Part shown: positions 1-10,218 of the stretch, in pieces | Numbering within the stretch: position 1 is the stretch's first letter | How the letters are laid out: each line of letters starts with the position of its first letter | Assembly (NCBI GenBank): GCA_028564925.1 | Contig: CM053028.1 | Location: 368,357,902 to 368,421,901, forward strand | DNA from: Lithobates sylvaticus | Lineage: Eukaryota; Chordata; Amphibia; Anura; Ranidae | Direction of reading: 5' to 3' | DNA length: 64,000 nt | Program-made: the position numbers and the translations under genes | The notes under the pieces: generated by a model | What the model was told of the DNA's origin: nothing | The model's input: only the letters and a program-made list of their open reading frames with translations | The model's database searches: none

Positions 1-489
1 ATTGCCACTAGTGTATATACCTTAATTGTACTTGCTATGATCATTTTACAGTCCCTGTACAGCAAAGTTCAGACTGAGGAAGGAAGAAGCAGCACAAAAA
101 GCTAGCTGTGTTGCAATGCAGGGCAACTGCTGATAGTAGGAATTATGAAGTGACAGAGAGCTGGTGAAAGGATGAGACCTGTAAGTCATACTGTAACAGA
201 ATAAAAATCAGGTCTCTTCCCCTGCCAAACCATGCTATGTGGTGTGGCAGAGCTATGTAAATACTGTATCAGAAATGGATTGACAGAAATACAAATCCTT
301 TGGCAGATAAACAGCACTGTTATATTTATTTAATCAGTGTATTTAGCTGTTTGCCCTGAGTTCAACTTCAATTTTCAAATCTGACAGGAGTGTAGCCTTA
401 ATTTGAGTTCTATGTTTATGCCAGAATCCTTACTTGTGGGGTGAGTGTATCTGATTTCCAAATCCTTACCATGCTACTTCATCATTCTC
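1..489. other. No gene recognised
   Basis: AT-rich sequence with no long reading frame, no splice-flanked exon I can defend and no repeat ends. I see nothing in it beyond ordinary non-coding vertebrate DNA. Confidence 0.5.
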
Positions 490-548
490 TGCATTAAGGT
501 AAAACACCTTCAGAGTGCTGCTCCTCCTCTGGCCCCCCTTATACTTAT
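490..548 (+). repeat. Left part of an older dispersed repeat, split by an insertion
   Basis: A short CT-rich block ending in CCCTTATACTTAT. The same 13 bases recur at 2478-2490, where the text runs on into a GC-richer block. The simplest reading is one older repeat cut in two by the 549-2477 insertion, with the 13-mer as target-site duplication. The repeat's family is not recognised. Confidence 0.45.
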
Positions 549-2477
549 TTAAATAATAATTAGGTAGTTATACCATGGTACTTAATATTATATATACTAG
601 TTGAATATTTGTACTGTATACAATGTTATAATCTATGTGTTCACTAATTTCTTTCTTTCTTTCTTTTGTTCTAGATATGGGTTCTTCCCCTTTTTCTCCT
701 GGTTGGCTTTCCTTGTTTTGAACTGTCTTCTGGGCACGGTGGGGAGGCCTGGGGTTCATTCCTCGTTCCTCCCTTTTACTTGTGTTCCAACCATGCCATG
801 GAAATAATGTCCTTGGCATCTAGGAGGAGCCTTTACATGCCGGCGGCATCCTTTAATCACTCCCGAGCTTGTTGAGGATTGGGCGCGCATGTGCAGCATC
901 ACCATTAGGTGCCTGGTGTGCGCGCCACGTCATCGTGCCACGCACATTGCGATGGAAGGGATGGCAGTGGTCGGGGCCGAGACCTTCTGGGACGCCGAGG
1001 GAGCCACACAGGGACCGCAGAGGCGGCCTAGGCGCCCCTGCGTTTGGGGCAGAATGCACCTGTGGCCAAATTATAAATTTCAGCTCTATATTTAGAGCTT
1101 AGGTGGAACTACATAAACCCTAATTTTTTGGACCCAGAGGTAATTCCATGGGTGTTCTTGTATGGATGTTCTGGGTGCATTAGCAGCGGTTAATGTAAGT
1201 ACACACTTCCCTTTTTTTCCCATGCGGGCAAACATTTCAGTTTAATTTAGTTTTTATGTCCTATTATATTCATTATTTTTTAGTAACTAATTTTCTAACT
1301 TTTGATTTTGGACTAGGCGGGCCCGATTTTGTCACTATATGGCCAGGCAACGTTTTGACCAGAAGAAACAAACCGAATGAACAGATTACTATACTTGTAT
1401 ACTTTTTCACCGGATTTCATCACGCTTCCATGCACACTCACTATCCTTGCTTCGCCATGTCACCAGATAGTTTGCATAGTTTTTTGTTGCTTTTCCATAG
1501 ACCAAATTGATGGTTACTTCAGGCAATTTAACTTAATAGGGTAATACTGATCACATCTGGACTGTTCTGTCCTTAATTGTTGTTTTTTCACATGGTTTTG
1601 TTACTGTCACTTTTGTTTTTGTATTTTTGCACTTTCATACAAATTTTTTGTAGTACCAAATATATGTTTTTCACAGCATAATTTTTCACTTAGATTTAAA
1701 ATAATACCATCACATATTTATTTCATCAAGGATGATGATAACACATGTTCACATTCATCACATACACCAAGGTTCACTTTCTAACAATTTAGAGAGCATT
1801 AACTTAGATAAGGAAAATCTAGTTCAAACATACACTTAATCTCACTCAACATCCTCTTTTTTTTCCCCCTTCTCGCTTGCACCCTGCCTGTCATTCCGCT
1901 ACAACTAATATATTTTTTATTAATTTACATATTTTAAGAATTGCACAGCAGGTGGCTTTCTGTTCCACTCTTGGGGTGCCAAGAGTGTGGTTTCTAGCAA
2001 ACCACTTTTATCACTGGATCCCGTTTGGAGGAGATGGGGAGAACTCATGGAAAGTTTTGGATTACCTTCTTATAAGTCTCTGGTTACAAGATTGCTTTCC
2101 ATCCATTAGTGGTAAATATACCTTTTATGTCCATTAGGATAGTTATATTCTGTGACATGTTACAATTCTAAGTCTTTGATCTATCTTTTAGACACAAATT
2201 ATTCCCCTGAAGAAGACCACAACTACATTGGGTCAAAATGCATCGGGCACAATCGGTGGCTGGTATATTGCACTGTATGTGTGCATCAGCCTCATTTTTT
2301 AGTGTTGCTATGTTTGATGGGTTATGTTTAATCAGTTTGCAACCGGAGCTCATATTTTTAAAAATCTTGTGAATTTTAATTATTTGTATAATGAAAATAG
2401 TTTTATAAATTCATTGTCACTGACACAATTATTTTTCTGCTAAAAACCTCCTGGGGGAACCTTCTTGTTTTTTTGTT
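549..2477 (+). mobile_element. Probable retroelement insertion, possibly Penelope-like, non-coding
   Basis: This 1.93-kb block is bounded by a perfect 13-bp direct repeat (536-548 and 2478-2490), as expected for target-primed insertion. No reverse transcriptase or GIY-YIG frame is visible, so at most it is a terminal-repeat or non-autonomous copy. Near its 3' part (about 2207-2245) lies a CCTGAAGAAG motif with a short stem and an A-rich core, resembling a worn hammerhead ribozyme of the kind known from Penelope-like terminal repeats. That family call is inference; the flanking duplication is directly visible. A GC-rich patch at 820-1060 lies inside it. Confidence 0.4.
2207..2245 (+). ncRNA. 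Degenerate hammerhead-like motif
   Basis: CTGAAGA stands where a hammerhead core has CTGANGA. It is followed by GACC, a 12-base loop and GGTC, which can form stem II, and then AAAA where an active core has GAAA. The core is therefore imperfect and probably inactive. Hammerhead motifs in Penelope-like retroelements are established; assigning this copy to them is inference. Confidence 0.3.
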
Positions 2478-2760
2478 CCCTTATACTTATCTGAGCCTGA
2501 TCTTGATCCAGCGATGTGCATGACAGCAGCAGCTCTCTCACTTCTCATTGGCTCCTGCTGCTGTCAATCACAGCCAGTGAGGATAGGGCAGGGGGCAGGG
2601 CTGAGCCGCTCTCTGTGGGTCAATAGACACGCAGAGCCAGCTCAAGAGCAAGCGAGCACGCACAAGTGCTCTCCTAGAAAGCCTAGCAACTATACTTACA
2701 GAGACAAGTTCTTGTACTTTATAAGCTGAGAGATTTACTGGAGTCTTGTTTTAGGTCCAG
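2478..2760 (+). repeat. Right part of the older dispersed repeat
   Basis: Resumes after the second copy of the 13-bp direct repeat. It is moderately GC-rich with clusters of CAGCAG and CTCTCT and has no coding frame. It looks like the remainder of the repeat begun at 490. Family unknown. Confidence 0.35.
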
Positions 2761-2762
2761 TT

Positions 2763-2827
2763 TTAGGGATGAGTGAACGTATTTAGGTTTGGCTTGCGTG
2801 GGTTCAACTAATTCAGCGTGAAGTCAT
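2763..2827 (+). mobile_element. hAT-like terminal fragment (TAGGGATGAG end)
   Basis: Begins TAGGGATGAGTGAACG, very like the terminus of the hAT element at 41280-46505 and of the derivative at 51637. It is cut off by the L1 target site at 2828. No matching right end is visible beyond 7772, so this is a solitary end fragment. Confidence 0.35.
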
Positions 2828-2844
2828 AAAAATTAAAGCTGTAT
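2828..2844 (+). repeat. 5' target-site duplication of the L1
   Basis: AAAAATTAAAGCTGTAT, identical to 7756-7772. The last bases overlap codons that fit the L1 endonuclease, so a few bases of junction microhomology cannot be assigned to either side. Confidence 0.85.
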
Positions 2845-3016
2845 AATAATGTTGTTTGAAAGCTTTGTCAAAATATTGGGGATGGTTTATGTCAGAAAAA
2901 TGGGTCTCTTGTAGTAAGAGGATGTCAGCCTTTAAATTTTTGTAATGACAGAAAGCTTTCTTTCGTTTCTGTGGAAGGTTAAAGCCTTGTACATTATGTG
3001 AAATTACTTTTAATGT
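2845..3016 (-). pseudogene. L1 ORF2 N-terminus (endonuclease start), inverted segment
   Basis: Minus-strand reading starts MTLKVISHNVQGFN and continues through ILLLQETHF. These are the first two conserved blocks of the L1 AP endonuclease: the Asn in HNVQG and the Glu in QETH. It stops after about 58 residues at the target-site boundary. The remainder of the endonuclease lies in the opposite orientation from 3976. About 630 bp, read on the minus strand, separate it from the ORF1 stop, so the two ORFs do not overlap here. Confidence 0.85.
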
Positions 3017-3650
3017 CATTGGGGAATATTTAAATATCTAGCTTTGTGTTTGTAATAATGAAAGTGGGCGGAGTAGTGTCGCGGAATGGCCAGACCCACA
3101 TCATGAGGTATGAGAGAAAATCGAGTCATCTTAATGGAAAGCAAAATCTTTGTCTGATATACAACCATAAATGTTAATACTTGTGATAGACATATCATAT
3201 ACAGTATTGAAATGGACTTGTTGAGAAAAATGAAAGGAAAAATTAAAAACATAAAAATGAAAAAAATTAACAGTTTGCTTAGAGATAAGCAATGAACATG
3301 GGGGTCAAAAGAAAACCTTCTTAATGACCAATGCAAACATTTCTTTGGACAAACGAGTCCGATACCAACCATAGGGTTCAGGAAATCCTGAGGAGCCAAC
3401 ATGAGTTGGGCCCAATGGTTGGCAGGGGGGGGATGACTGCGAACGCGGGGAGACTTACCGCCCTAAGGCATCTGAATAGTGTAAAAAGATATTTGGTGTG
3501 GCTAAGCCATACGGAAAGTTGCAATGTTCAATTGTTGCAAAAACATGGGGGGAGAAGAGAGTATCTTTGTGGTGTGACAGATGAGGTTGCTATGGGTAAG
3601 TACCAAACAAACAAAAAAAAAAATGTTCTCTCTTTTCCCGGGAGAGTATA

Positions 3651-3990
3651 TTAAGCTGGATTGTCTCTGAAGGATTGGCGCCAATTACCCTGGTTCCGAC
3701 GTGAGAACGGAGTGTTCCAGATTGGGCTGGATCCTGGTGTGGGGGGACGTCGGATTTGTGGGTCCGGTTCCAGAAGGCCCAATTTAATTAGAATTTCTTT
3801 TCCCTCCGATGCATTATATGCAGTATAGGTGGATCCATTGTGTGGTACTGTGAGCTTGAAAGGGAAGCCCCATCGGTAGCGAATATGGGCTGATTGGAGG
3901 ACTGATGTGACCTCTTTCATTTTGCGCCTGCGGTCCAAAGTGGCTTGAGAAATGTCTGGGTAGAAGTCCCGCGGAGTGGCCATATTCATA
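3651..3990 (-). pseudogene. L1 ORF1p C-terminal domain, inverted segment
   Basis: Minus-strand frame contains PRDFYPDISQATLDRRRKM and, further on, YRWGFPFKL. This is the hallmark of the C-terminal RNA-binding and nucleic-acid-chaperone domain of L1 ORF1 proteins. The N-terminal coiled coil is missing because the element is truncated. The upstream limit coincides with the inversion junction near 3970-3990, where the bases also encode the RGVAIF endonuclease residues of ORF2 on the plus strand, suggesting microhomology at the joint. Confidence 0.8.
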
Positions 3991-6900
3991 AAAAACTCCA
4001 CAATATTTGATGTTGAACATATTTACAGAGACCCTGATAGTAGGTTTATTATATTGCAAGGTAGTCTACAAGGTCGCTCTACAACTATTGCCTCTATATA
4101 TGCTCCTAATGTAGCTCAAGCAACATTTTTCCAACAATTTTTTACCATTCTAGATCGATATCTATCGCCTCACTTAATAATAGGAGGCGACTTTAACCTC
4201 ACAGCTCACCCCACCCTGGACAGAAGCAGACCCACCCCCTCCTCCAAGGCTTTTCCCAAATCTCTGACCCGCAACTTAAACACACTCCAACTTATTGACA
4301 CTTGGCGAGCACATAACATAGGATGCAAATCCTATACGTTCTATTCCAACCCACATGACAGCTCAGCTCGTATAGACTACATTTTCTGTACCCCAACAAT
4401 CCTGGCCAACTCTATTAACGCAGAAATACATGTCTGCCCATGGTCAGACCATCATATAGTTGCTTCCACACTCACCAGAATAGGTCTTAAACCCACGACT
4501 TACACCTGGAGACTTAATGACTCCCTATTATCGGACCCATCCACTATGGACACTCTCACCACAAATATGAATAATTACTTTACTGAAAACCAGCTCCCAG
4601 ACACCCAACCGGACACACTTTGGACAGCCCATAAAGCCGTTATGAGAGGTCATATTATCAATATAGCCTCCAAAAAAAATAGGGCTAAACTTCTTGAACT
4701 CCGTTCCCTCACAAAAACGTTGGATAAGTTATATAACCGATACAATCAATCTCCGACCCCTGACATCCTACAACAGATAACCGACAAAAAACAAGCCTTA
4801 GACCTTCTACTTTCAGATAAAACAGAAAAAGCTCTAAGATGGGCAAAAGCCAAATTTATGTTATATAGCAATTCAGCATCCACAATGTTTGCACGAAAAC
4901 TCAATCAAGCCACAAAACCAACACACTCATATAAACTCCGTAACTCAGCAGGAGCTCTGGTCTCACATCCAAATGATGTAATGGATATATTTGTCGATTA
5001 CTACAAGAAACTTTATACAGATTCCCATCCCACTAAAGACCCTACCTCCCAATCTTGGTTTTCTAACCTGACACTACCCTCCCTATCTAGGTCACAATCT
5101 GAGCAACTAAATGCCCCTTGCACCGTAATGGAAATTACTTCAATAATTAAATCCCTTAAATCCTCCACAGCCCCAGGCCCAGATGGATTTTCTGCTTCCT
5201 ATTATAAAAAATTCTCTCACATTCTATCACCTAAACTGGCCCTTCTATATAACCATATCCTAAAGGGGAACAACTTCCCTGCAGAAATGCTACTAGCCAA
5301 TATGTCTCTCATCCCCAAACCCCATAAAGATCACACCCTACCACAAAATTTTCGCCCTATCTCTGTCATCAACAATGACTTAAAAATATTTGGCAAATTA
5401 CTAGCGAACAGATTAGCATCAGTAATCACTTCCCTAATCTCCCCAGACCAAACTGGGTTCATCCCAGGAAGGCAAATCACCGACAATATACGCCTCGTTA
5501 CTAATATAATACAAGACGCCAACTTACACTCCAAACAAACACTCCTCCTTAGCCTAGACATTCATAAGGCGTTTGACAGCGTCAGTTGGTCATACCTAGA
5601 CCACATACTACCCAAATATGGTATCTCGGGTGAATTCCTACAGGGATTCCATGCCTTATATAAAGATCCTCAAACTAGAATCAAACTCCCAGGTAACAAT
5701 TCCCAATTTTTTCCTCTCCAAAAAGGCACCAGGCAAGGTTGCCCTTTATCCCCCCTCCTTTTCGCCCTGGCCATTGAACCCTTATCCCGCGCCATCTCAG
5801 AAAATATCAACATTAAAGGCTATCACAAAGGCCCCGAAGAGTTCAAACTCAGCCTTTATGCTGATGATGTCCTCTTGTTTCTAACAAATCCCCTTATAGC
5901 ATTACCCAATCTAATCTCTTTATTAGAATCCTTCCACACAATTTCAGGCCTTGGGGTAAACCTATCTAAATGCTCAGCCATGCCAATAAATATCCCTAAT
6001 GATGTTATATCCTCATTACAGAACTATTTTTCATTTACCTGGTGCACCCATAGTTTCCGCTATCTGGGGATACAACTCACCCCCGACTTTCAGACGCTTT
6101 TTCAAACAAATTATCACCCCATAGTTTCTAACATCAGATCACTTTTACTAATCTGGGATAAATACCATATCTCATTTCTAGGCAGAGTCACCGCTATCAA
6201 AATGGCAATTTTACCTAAACTTCTTTTTTATTTTAGAGCTCTTCCCATTTATGTTTCCAAATCTTACATTGATTCAATTCAAAGAGACGTAAACAAATTT
6301 ATTTGGCATCATAAAAAACCAAGATTTCACAAATCCATATTATACAGACCCCAACCTCTCGGAGGATTGGGGCTCCCAGATCTATGGCGCTACTATTTAT
6401 CAGCTAGACTCGCGCAAACAGCCCAATGGCATGCCTCGTCTTCTCACATCCCATGGTTAAAATTTGAATCCCAAGCCATTATCCCCTTTATCCCCTCAGG
6501 ACTACTATGGTCCAAATCTATCAAACCTAACCAATTTATCGCCCATAACACTATAGTATATCAATCATTGTACCTTTGGTCATTATATGGAAAAAAATTT
6601 CAATTGTCATCTCCCCTCTCTCCCCTTCTCTCATTTATAGGAGATCCAGACTTTCCACAAGCGTTCCAAGATAGCTCCCAGTTTCTCCTTTGGCACTTAG
6701 CTGGGGTCACCACATACCAAGCTTTTAAAATAGGACCCCATTTTAGAACTTTTCCCCAACTACAAGCAATCCACGATTTCCCACACTCTGAAATACACAG
6801 ATACACACACATCAAACAATTTTATCTTAGAAGAGGCTCATTAGAATCCCGTATAGATAGCACTCACTTTGAACGCCTATGCCGCTCCTCCTCCAGAGAA

Positions 6901-7530
6901 AGGGGGATTATTTCAAAACTTTACTGCATGCTCAACGAGTTTGCTCTAGCAGAAAAAACCAAACAGATGCTTAGCTGGGAAACCGACACAGGCCTTACCT
7001 TTGAACCTCATGAATGGTCAGAAATGCTAGCTAACATGTTTAAAAACACAAGATCATACTCAGTACGTGAAACAGCAGTTAAACTACACACAAGGTGGTA
7101 TATGACACCCACCAGAATTCACGCCATATATCCTGCAGTATCACCACTATGCTTCAGAGGTTGTAACGAACTAGGCACACTAACACATATTTTCTGGAGT
7201 TGTAACCATCTTAACTCTATCTGGCAGAAAGTTTCCTGCAAAATATCCTCTATCGCAGGTCGTTCGATCACCCCAACGTTACAAATGTGTTTATGTTTCT
7301 CTTCCATTCCCAATATCCCCGCACCCTGTGAAAAACAAATTTTTACCCTCTTTGTTGCCGTACACTGGGTTATAGCTTTCAATTGGCGCTCCCCAGCTCT
7401 CCCTTGGTCACAAGTCCTTGCCAGAATGGAAGCAATTAAACTTTCAGAACGTATCCACCACACTTTGTATGATACTTTACATATTTTTAATAGCAAATGG
7501 ATACACTGGAATGCAACAATCTGTGATTAG
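3976..7530 (+). CDS. L1 ORF2p, endonuclease and reverse transcriptase, N-terminally truncated
   Basis: An uninterrupted frame of 1184 codons from a GTG that is not a genuine start: it lies inside the endonuclease motif RGVAIF, with an in-frame TAG 15 bases upstream. Endonuclease blocks are GGDFN (Asp 72) and SDHH (Asp 158, His 159). Reverse transcriptase blocks are PGPDGF, FRPISVIN, DQTGFIPGRQ, LDIHKAFDSVSW, GTRQGCPLSP and the catalytic YADD (residues 628-631). A C-terminal zinc knuckle C-x3-C-x7-H-x4-C spans residues 1059-1076. Domain order and knuckle fit the L1 superfamily (L1 or Tx1). About the first 60 codons sit inverted at 2845-3016, so this copy cannot make intact ORF2p. Confidence 0.95.
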   Translation: MAIFIKNSTIFDVEHIYRDPDSRFIILQGSLQGRSTTIASIYAPNVAQATFFQQFFTILDRYLSPHLIIGGDFNLTAHPTLDRSRPTPSSKAFPKSLTRNLNTLQLIDTWRAHNIGCKSYTFYSNPHDSSARIDYIFCTPTILANSINAEIHVCPWSDHHIVASTLTRIGLKPTTYTWRLNDSLLSDPSTMDTLTTNMNNYFTENQLPDTQPDTLWTAHKAVMRGHIINIASKKNRAKLLELRSLTKTLDKLYNRYNQSPTPDILQQITDKKQALDLLLSDKTEKALRWAKAKFMLYSNSASTMFARKLNQATKPTHSYKLRNSAGALVSHPNDVMDIFVDYYKKLYTDSHPTKDPTSQSWFSNLTLPSLSRSQSEQLNAPCTVMEITSIIKSLKSSTAPGPDGFSASYYKKFSHILSPKLALLYNHILKGNNFPAEMLLANMSLIPKPHKDHTLPQNFRPISVINNDLKIFGKLLANRLASVITSLISPDQTGFIPGRQITDNIRLVTNIIQDANLHSKQTLLLSLDIHKAFDSVSWSYLDHILPKYGISGEFLQGFHALYKDPQTRIKLPGNNSQFFPLQKGTRQGCPLSPLLFALAIEPLSRAISENINIKGYHKGPEEFKLSLYADDVLLFLTNPLIALPNLISLLESFHTISGLGVNLSKCSAMPINIPNDVISSLQNYFSFTWCTHSFRYLGIQLTPDFQTLFQTNYHPIVSNIRSLLLIWDKYHISFLGRVTAIKMAILPKLLFYFRALPIYVSKSYIDSIQRDVNKFIWHHKKPRFHKSILYRPQPLGGLGLPDLWRYYLSARLAQTAQWHASSSHIPWLKFESQAIIPFIPSGLLWSKSIKPNQFIAHNTIVYQSLYLWSLYGKKFQLSSPLSPLLSFIGDPDFPQAFQDSSQFLLWHLAGVTTYQAFKIGPHFRTFPQLQAIHDFPHSEIHRYTHIKQFYLRRGSLESRIDSTHFERLCRSSSRERGIISKLYCMLNEFALAEKTKQMLSWETDTGLTFEPHEWSEMLANMFKNTRSYSVRETAVKLHTRWYMTPTRIHAIYPAVSPLCFRGCNELGTLTHIFWSCNHLNSIWQKVSCKISSIAGRSITPTLQMCLCFSSIPNIPAPCEKQIFTLFVAVHWVIAFNWRSPALPWSQVLARMEAIKLSERIHHTLYDTLHIFNSKWIHWNATICD

Positions 7531-7755
7531 AAAAATGCCAGATACCCACAGAGAAAGATAATGTATATTGAATGTTCTTTCTTCTTTTTTTTTTTTTTTT
7601 TTTTCTTTTATTTTTTTTGCAACATCCCCTTTTCTTTATGTCCCTATTCCCCATCATATAGCGAAATACCATATCTTGTTCATGTTTCTGAACTTTGTCT
7701 GACACAGTTACTGTTTTCCTTTTTATGTTTTTTCAATAAAACTTTTGTAAACAAA
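7531..7755 (+). other. L1 3' UTR with polyadenylation signal
   Basis: Follows the ORF2 stop. It contains a long T tract (about 7580-7600) and AATAAA at 7735-7740, and ends in a short A run that merges with the 3' target duplication. Confidence 0.8.
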
Positions 7756-7772
7756 AAAAATTAAAGCTGTAT
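7756..7772 (+). repeat. 3' target-site duplication of the L1
   Basis: AAAAATTAAAGCTGTAT, identical to 2828-2844. Its first A bases are shared with the poly(A) tail. Confidence 0.85.
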
Positions 7773-8655
7773 GTGGTGTTATGGAACAGCATGATTTTCA
7801 CGGACTGCATCAGTATCGCTGTATTCTGACATCATATACTTTGCATATGTAGGTGATTTTTTAACTTGGCATTATCGCTGGGCTTAAATACAGCAGCAGT
7901 ACCCCAATCTGATTCATTACAACCTAGAAAAAAAGTATGTTATGTAGTTTTGGCTACAACAACTTTTTTTTTATTCAGAGGAAATAGGCCTGAACTGAAT
8001 GGTAGAAGTAGCAGCCGTAACAGATCTTAAAGCTATAGGAAAATGTACTCTTGAAGAAAATAACGCTAAAGCCCTCAACATTGTACAAATTGGCCAGTGG
8101 CACTACAATTAAAAAACATTAAACAACATTGTTTGTGAGTTTTTTTTTTTTTTTGCAGTACCACACTACATTGCCTTAATAAAAAAGCTTGATAAAATGT
8201 CAAAATGCAGTTCAAAAACACTTCAACCAAAACCACTAATCATATCCCCAATTATTTCCAAAACATTCAGAATATGGACTTCAGGTACATGTTTGGTACA
8301 TATTTGGTATAATTGGCTAGTGACAGGACACTACGCAAGCAATTAGGACAGGATAGTGCACAAGTCAGAAATATCAAGAGCTCTGCAGTGTGGACTCTTT
8401 TTTAATGTACAGTATCTACTGCTGACAGCACAGTTGTGATCTGCAGGCTTTGTCTGCAGCTAACCTAAATTTGGTTAAATGACCAGACTTTTGGGTACCA
8501 CATGCATAGGGAAATACAACTCTGCACCATAGAGCTTTATGAAAGCAGTTCAATGAGACAAGTCAGCAGAAAAAGACACACATTTATCCTTCTTAAGGAC
8601 AAATAGCAGCCATGACATTTATGGTGCTGCTAATGCATCATGTTCCTCCTTCTCC
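7773..8655. other. No gene recognised
   Basis: AT-rich unique-looking sequence. There are only homopolymer runs (for example T around 8141-8154); I see no conserved frame or element ends. Confidence 0.45.
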
Positions 8656-8657
8656 TA

Positions 8658-9055
8658 AGACTGGGTTCACACTTGTGCAATGCGGGAACCATCGTGATTC
8701 CTGTGCAGGTTCCTGCATCGCACCTGAAACCCTGGCGGTTCACATTGACATCTGCGAACTGCTTCAGTGTCAATGTAAATTTAATGACATCCCCAGATTG
8801 TTTCACAGATCACAGTGCAAACTGTGAAATGGTGCAGGAATCAGATCGCATAGGTGTGAACACCAATGCGATCTGATTCCAGTGCGGTCCAAAAAAAGGG
8901 TCCTGCACCATTTTAGTGCAAATGCAATGCGATTTCAGCCATACAGTTTGTGAGGCTGAATTTGCATTGCGCAGACATCGCATGTAATCTGCACAGCAAT
9001 GCGGTGCGAATCACATGCGATGTCTGTGATGATCACACAATTGTGAACCCAGCCT
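8658..9055. mobile_element. MITE, TTCACAC family with inverted ends
   Basis: Left end AGACTGGGTTCACACTTGTG is mirrored at the right by CACAATTGTGAACCCAGCCT. TA precedes the left end; the right flank is TG, a likely decayed TA. The roughly 400-bp interior is non-coding and partly self-complementary. Related copies are at 20490-20760, 22198-22435 and 36223-36469. Confidence 0.8.
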
Positions 9056-9681
9056 GAAGGGTGCATAGCAGCCATATAATTGTAAAGTGCTGCAAATGCA
9101 CCCTTTTCTTCCTCTTTCTCCTCAAGGAAACAGAATGGCAGCCTGCATTATGACTACTAATATGCCCTTTTGCTCCTCTGCCTTAAAGGGCGCATAAAAA
9201 ACTATTTTCTTGAGGACTGCTAATGCGCTCTTTTTCTCCTCTTCCTATCCTGCTAATTCTGTGATAGAAAGTAATGTGAGCAGTAAGGAGGAAGGTTATG
9301 GTGCTGGCATTGAGGAGTGTTGTGGTGCTGGAAGTGAGGGGGTGGGTTGGGGTTTCATTAATGGACAAAAATATGAATTAATTGCTTGCCTTTCCACAAT
9401 GCAGGGAGAAGTGCAGGCAGCAGGAAATGAAAGGGGATAATCATGTGACCAGATGCTGCAATGGCACAGTTAAATAGTGAAATTGACAGGCTGGGCAGGG
9501 ACTCACTTTGTAGGTGCTATACCAACCAGCGGGTGAATTTTCACACAAATGATACAATCTACATTTTTCCTAGAAGATTATTTTTAAGCAAATTAAACAA
9601 AACAATTAATTGTTTTCCAAAAGATAGAATAAAATGTGTGCAACTGTTTATCAAATGCATATTTTCAGGAAAAAATATATA
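9056..9681. other. No gene recognised
   Basis: Short frames only, with no conserved motifs and no repeat termini. Confidence 0.45.
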
Positions 9682-9683
9682 TA

Positions 9684-10111
9684 CAGGGGGTCCCCGGGTT
9701 ACAAACAAGATAGGAACTGTAGGTTTGTTATTAAGTTGAATCTGTTTGTAAGTCGGAACAGGTACATTTTTTAAGTGTAGCTCCAGACAAAAAATCTATT
9801 TTTAAGTTTTTTAGATAACATAGAGAAGAGTTATCACCCCTGTAACATTTGTTTTGCTGTCTGTGCCCCTGTTCAGAAGATTTCACCTCACCTTTTGTCC
9901 CAATGACAATTGGATTTTGTAAATTTTGGGTTGTTAGGGAAGCATGGACTGGTGATAAAGCATCAGTGGAGACACCTTTTTCCCATATTAACTCTTACAG
10001 GAGAGAATTTCCCTCCCTAGGGGTGGATTTCCTCTCACTTCCTGTTGTCTCCCTCCGTTTGTAAGTAGGAGTCGTTTGTAAGTCGGATGTTTATAAGTAG
10101 GGGACCCCCTG
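9684..10111. mobile_element. MITE, pogo/Tigger-like ends, TA target
   Basis: Starts CAGGGGGTCCCCGGGTTAC and ends in the inverted equivalent (AAGTAGGGGACCCCCTG), with TA on both sides (9682-9683 and 10112-10113). The termini and TA target resemble Tigger (pogo) elements; the superfamily call is inference. The interior has the sub-repeat GTTTGTAAGTCGGA near both ends, as part of long inverted arms. Non-autonomous: no transposase frame. Confidence 0.75.
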
Positions 10112-10214
10112 TACAGCTACAGATACCAAACATGTCAAGTTGTCAAATAGTAATCAAAACTGTCTATAGAGTTAGACAATGCTTTAAAAGCCAAAACAGG
10201 ATATCAGTTTGGCA
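10112..10214. other. Short unique spacer
   Basis: Nothing recognisable between the two MITEs. Confidence 0.4.
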
Positions 10215-10218
10215 TTAA

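Larger units (their letters stand above)
2828..7772 (+). mobile_element. L1-superfamily LINE, 5' truncated with 5' inversion
   Basis: One insertion of about 4.9 kb. Identical 17-bp direct repeats (AAAAATTAAAGCTGTAT) lie at 2828-2844 and 7756-7772. The 5' one is preceded by T, fitting an L1-type nick at TTTT/A. The 3' part (about 3970-7755) is in plus orientation and holds most of ORF2, a 3' UTR with a T-rich tract, AATAAA and an A tail. The 5' part (2845 to about 3985) is inverted and carries the ORF1 C-terminus and the first codons of ORF2 on the minus strand. Inverted 5' segment plus flanking duplication is the signature of twin priming. The unbroken 3.5-kb reading frame argues for a recent insertion. 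Confidence 0.93.

Noticed and set aside
820-1060. GC-rich patch as a CpG-island promoter of a host gene
   Set aside because: It lies inside the probable 549-2477 retroelement insertion and no gene follows.
3331-3654. 107-codon plus-strand frame
   Set aside because: Antisense shadow across the inverted L1 ORF1-ORF2 spacer; no domain.
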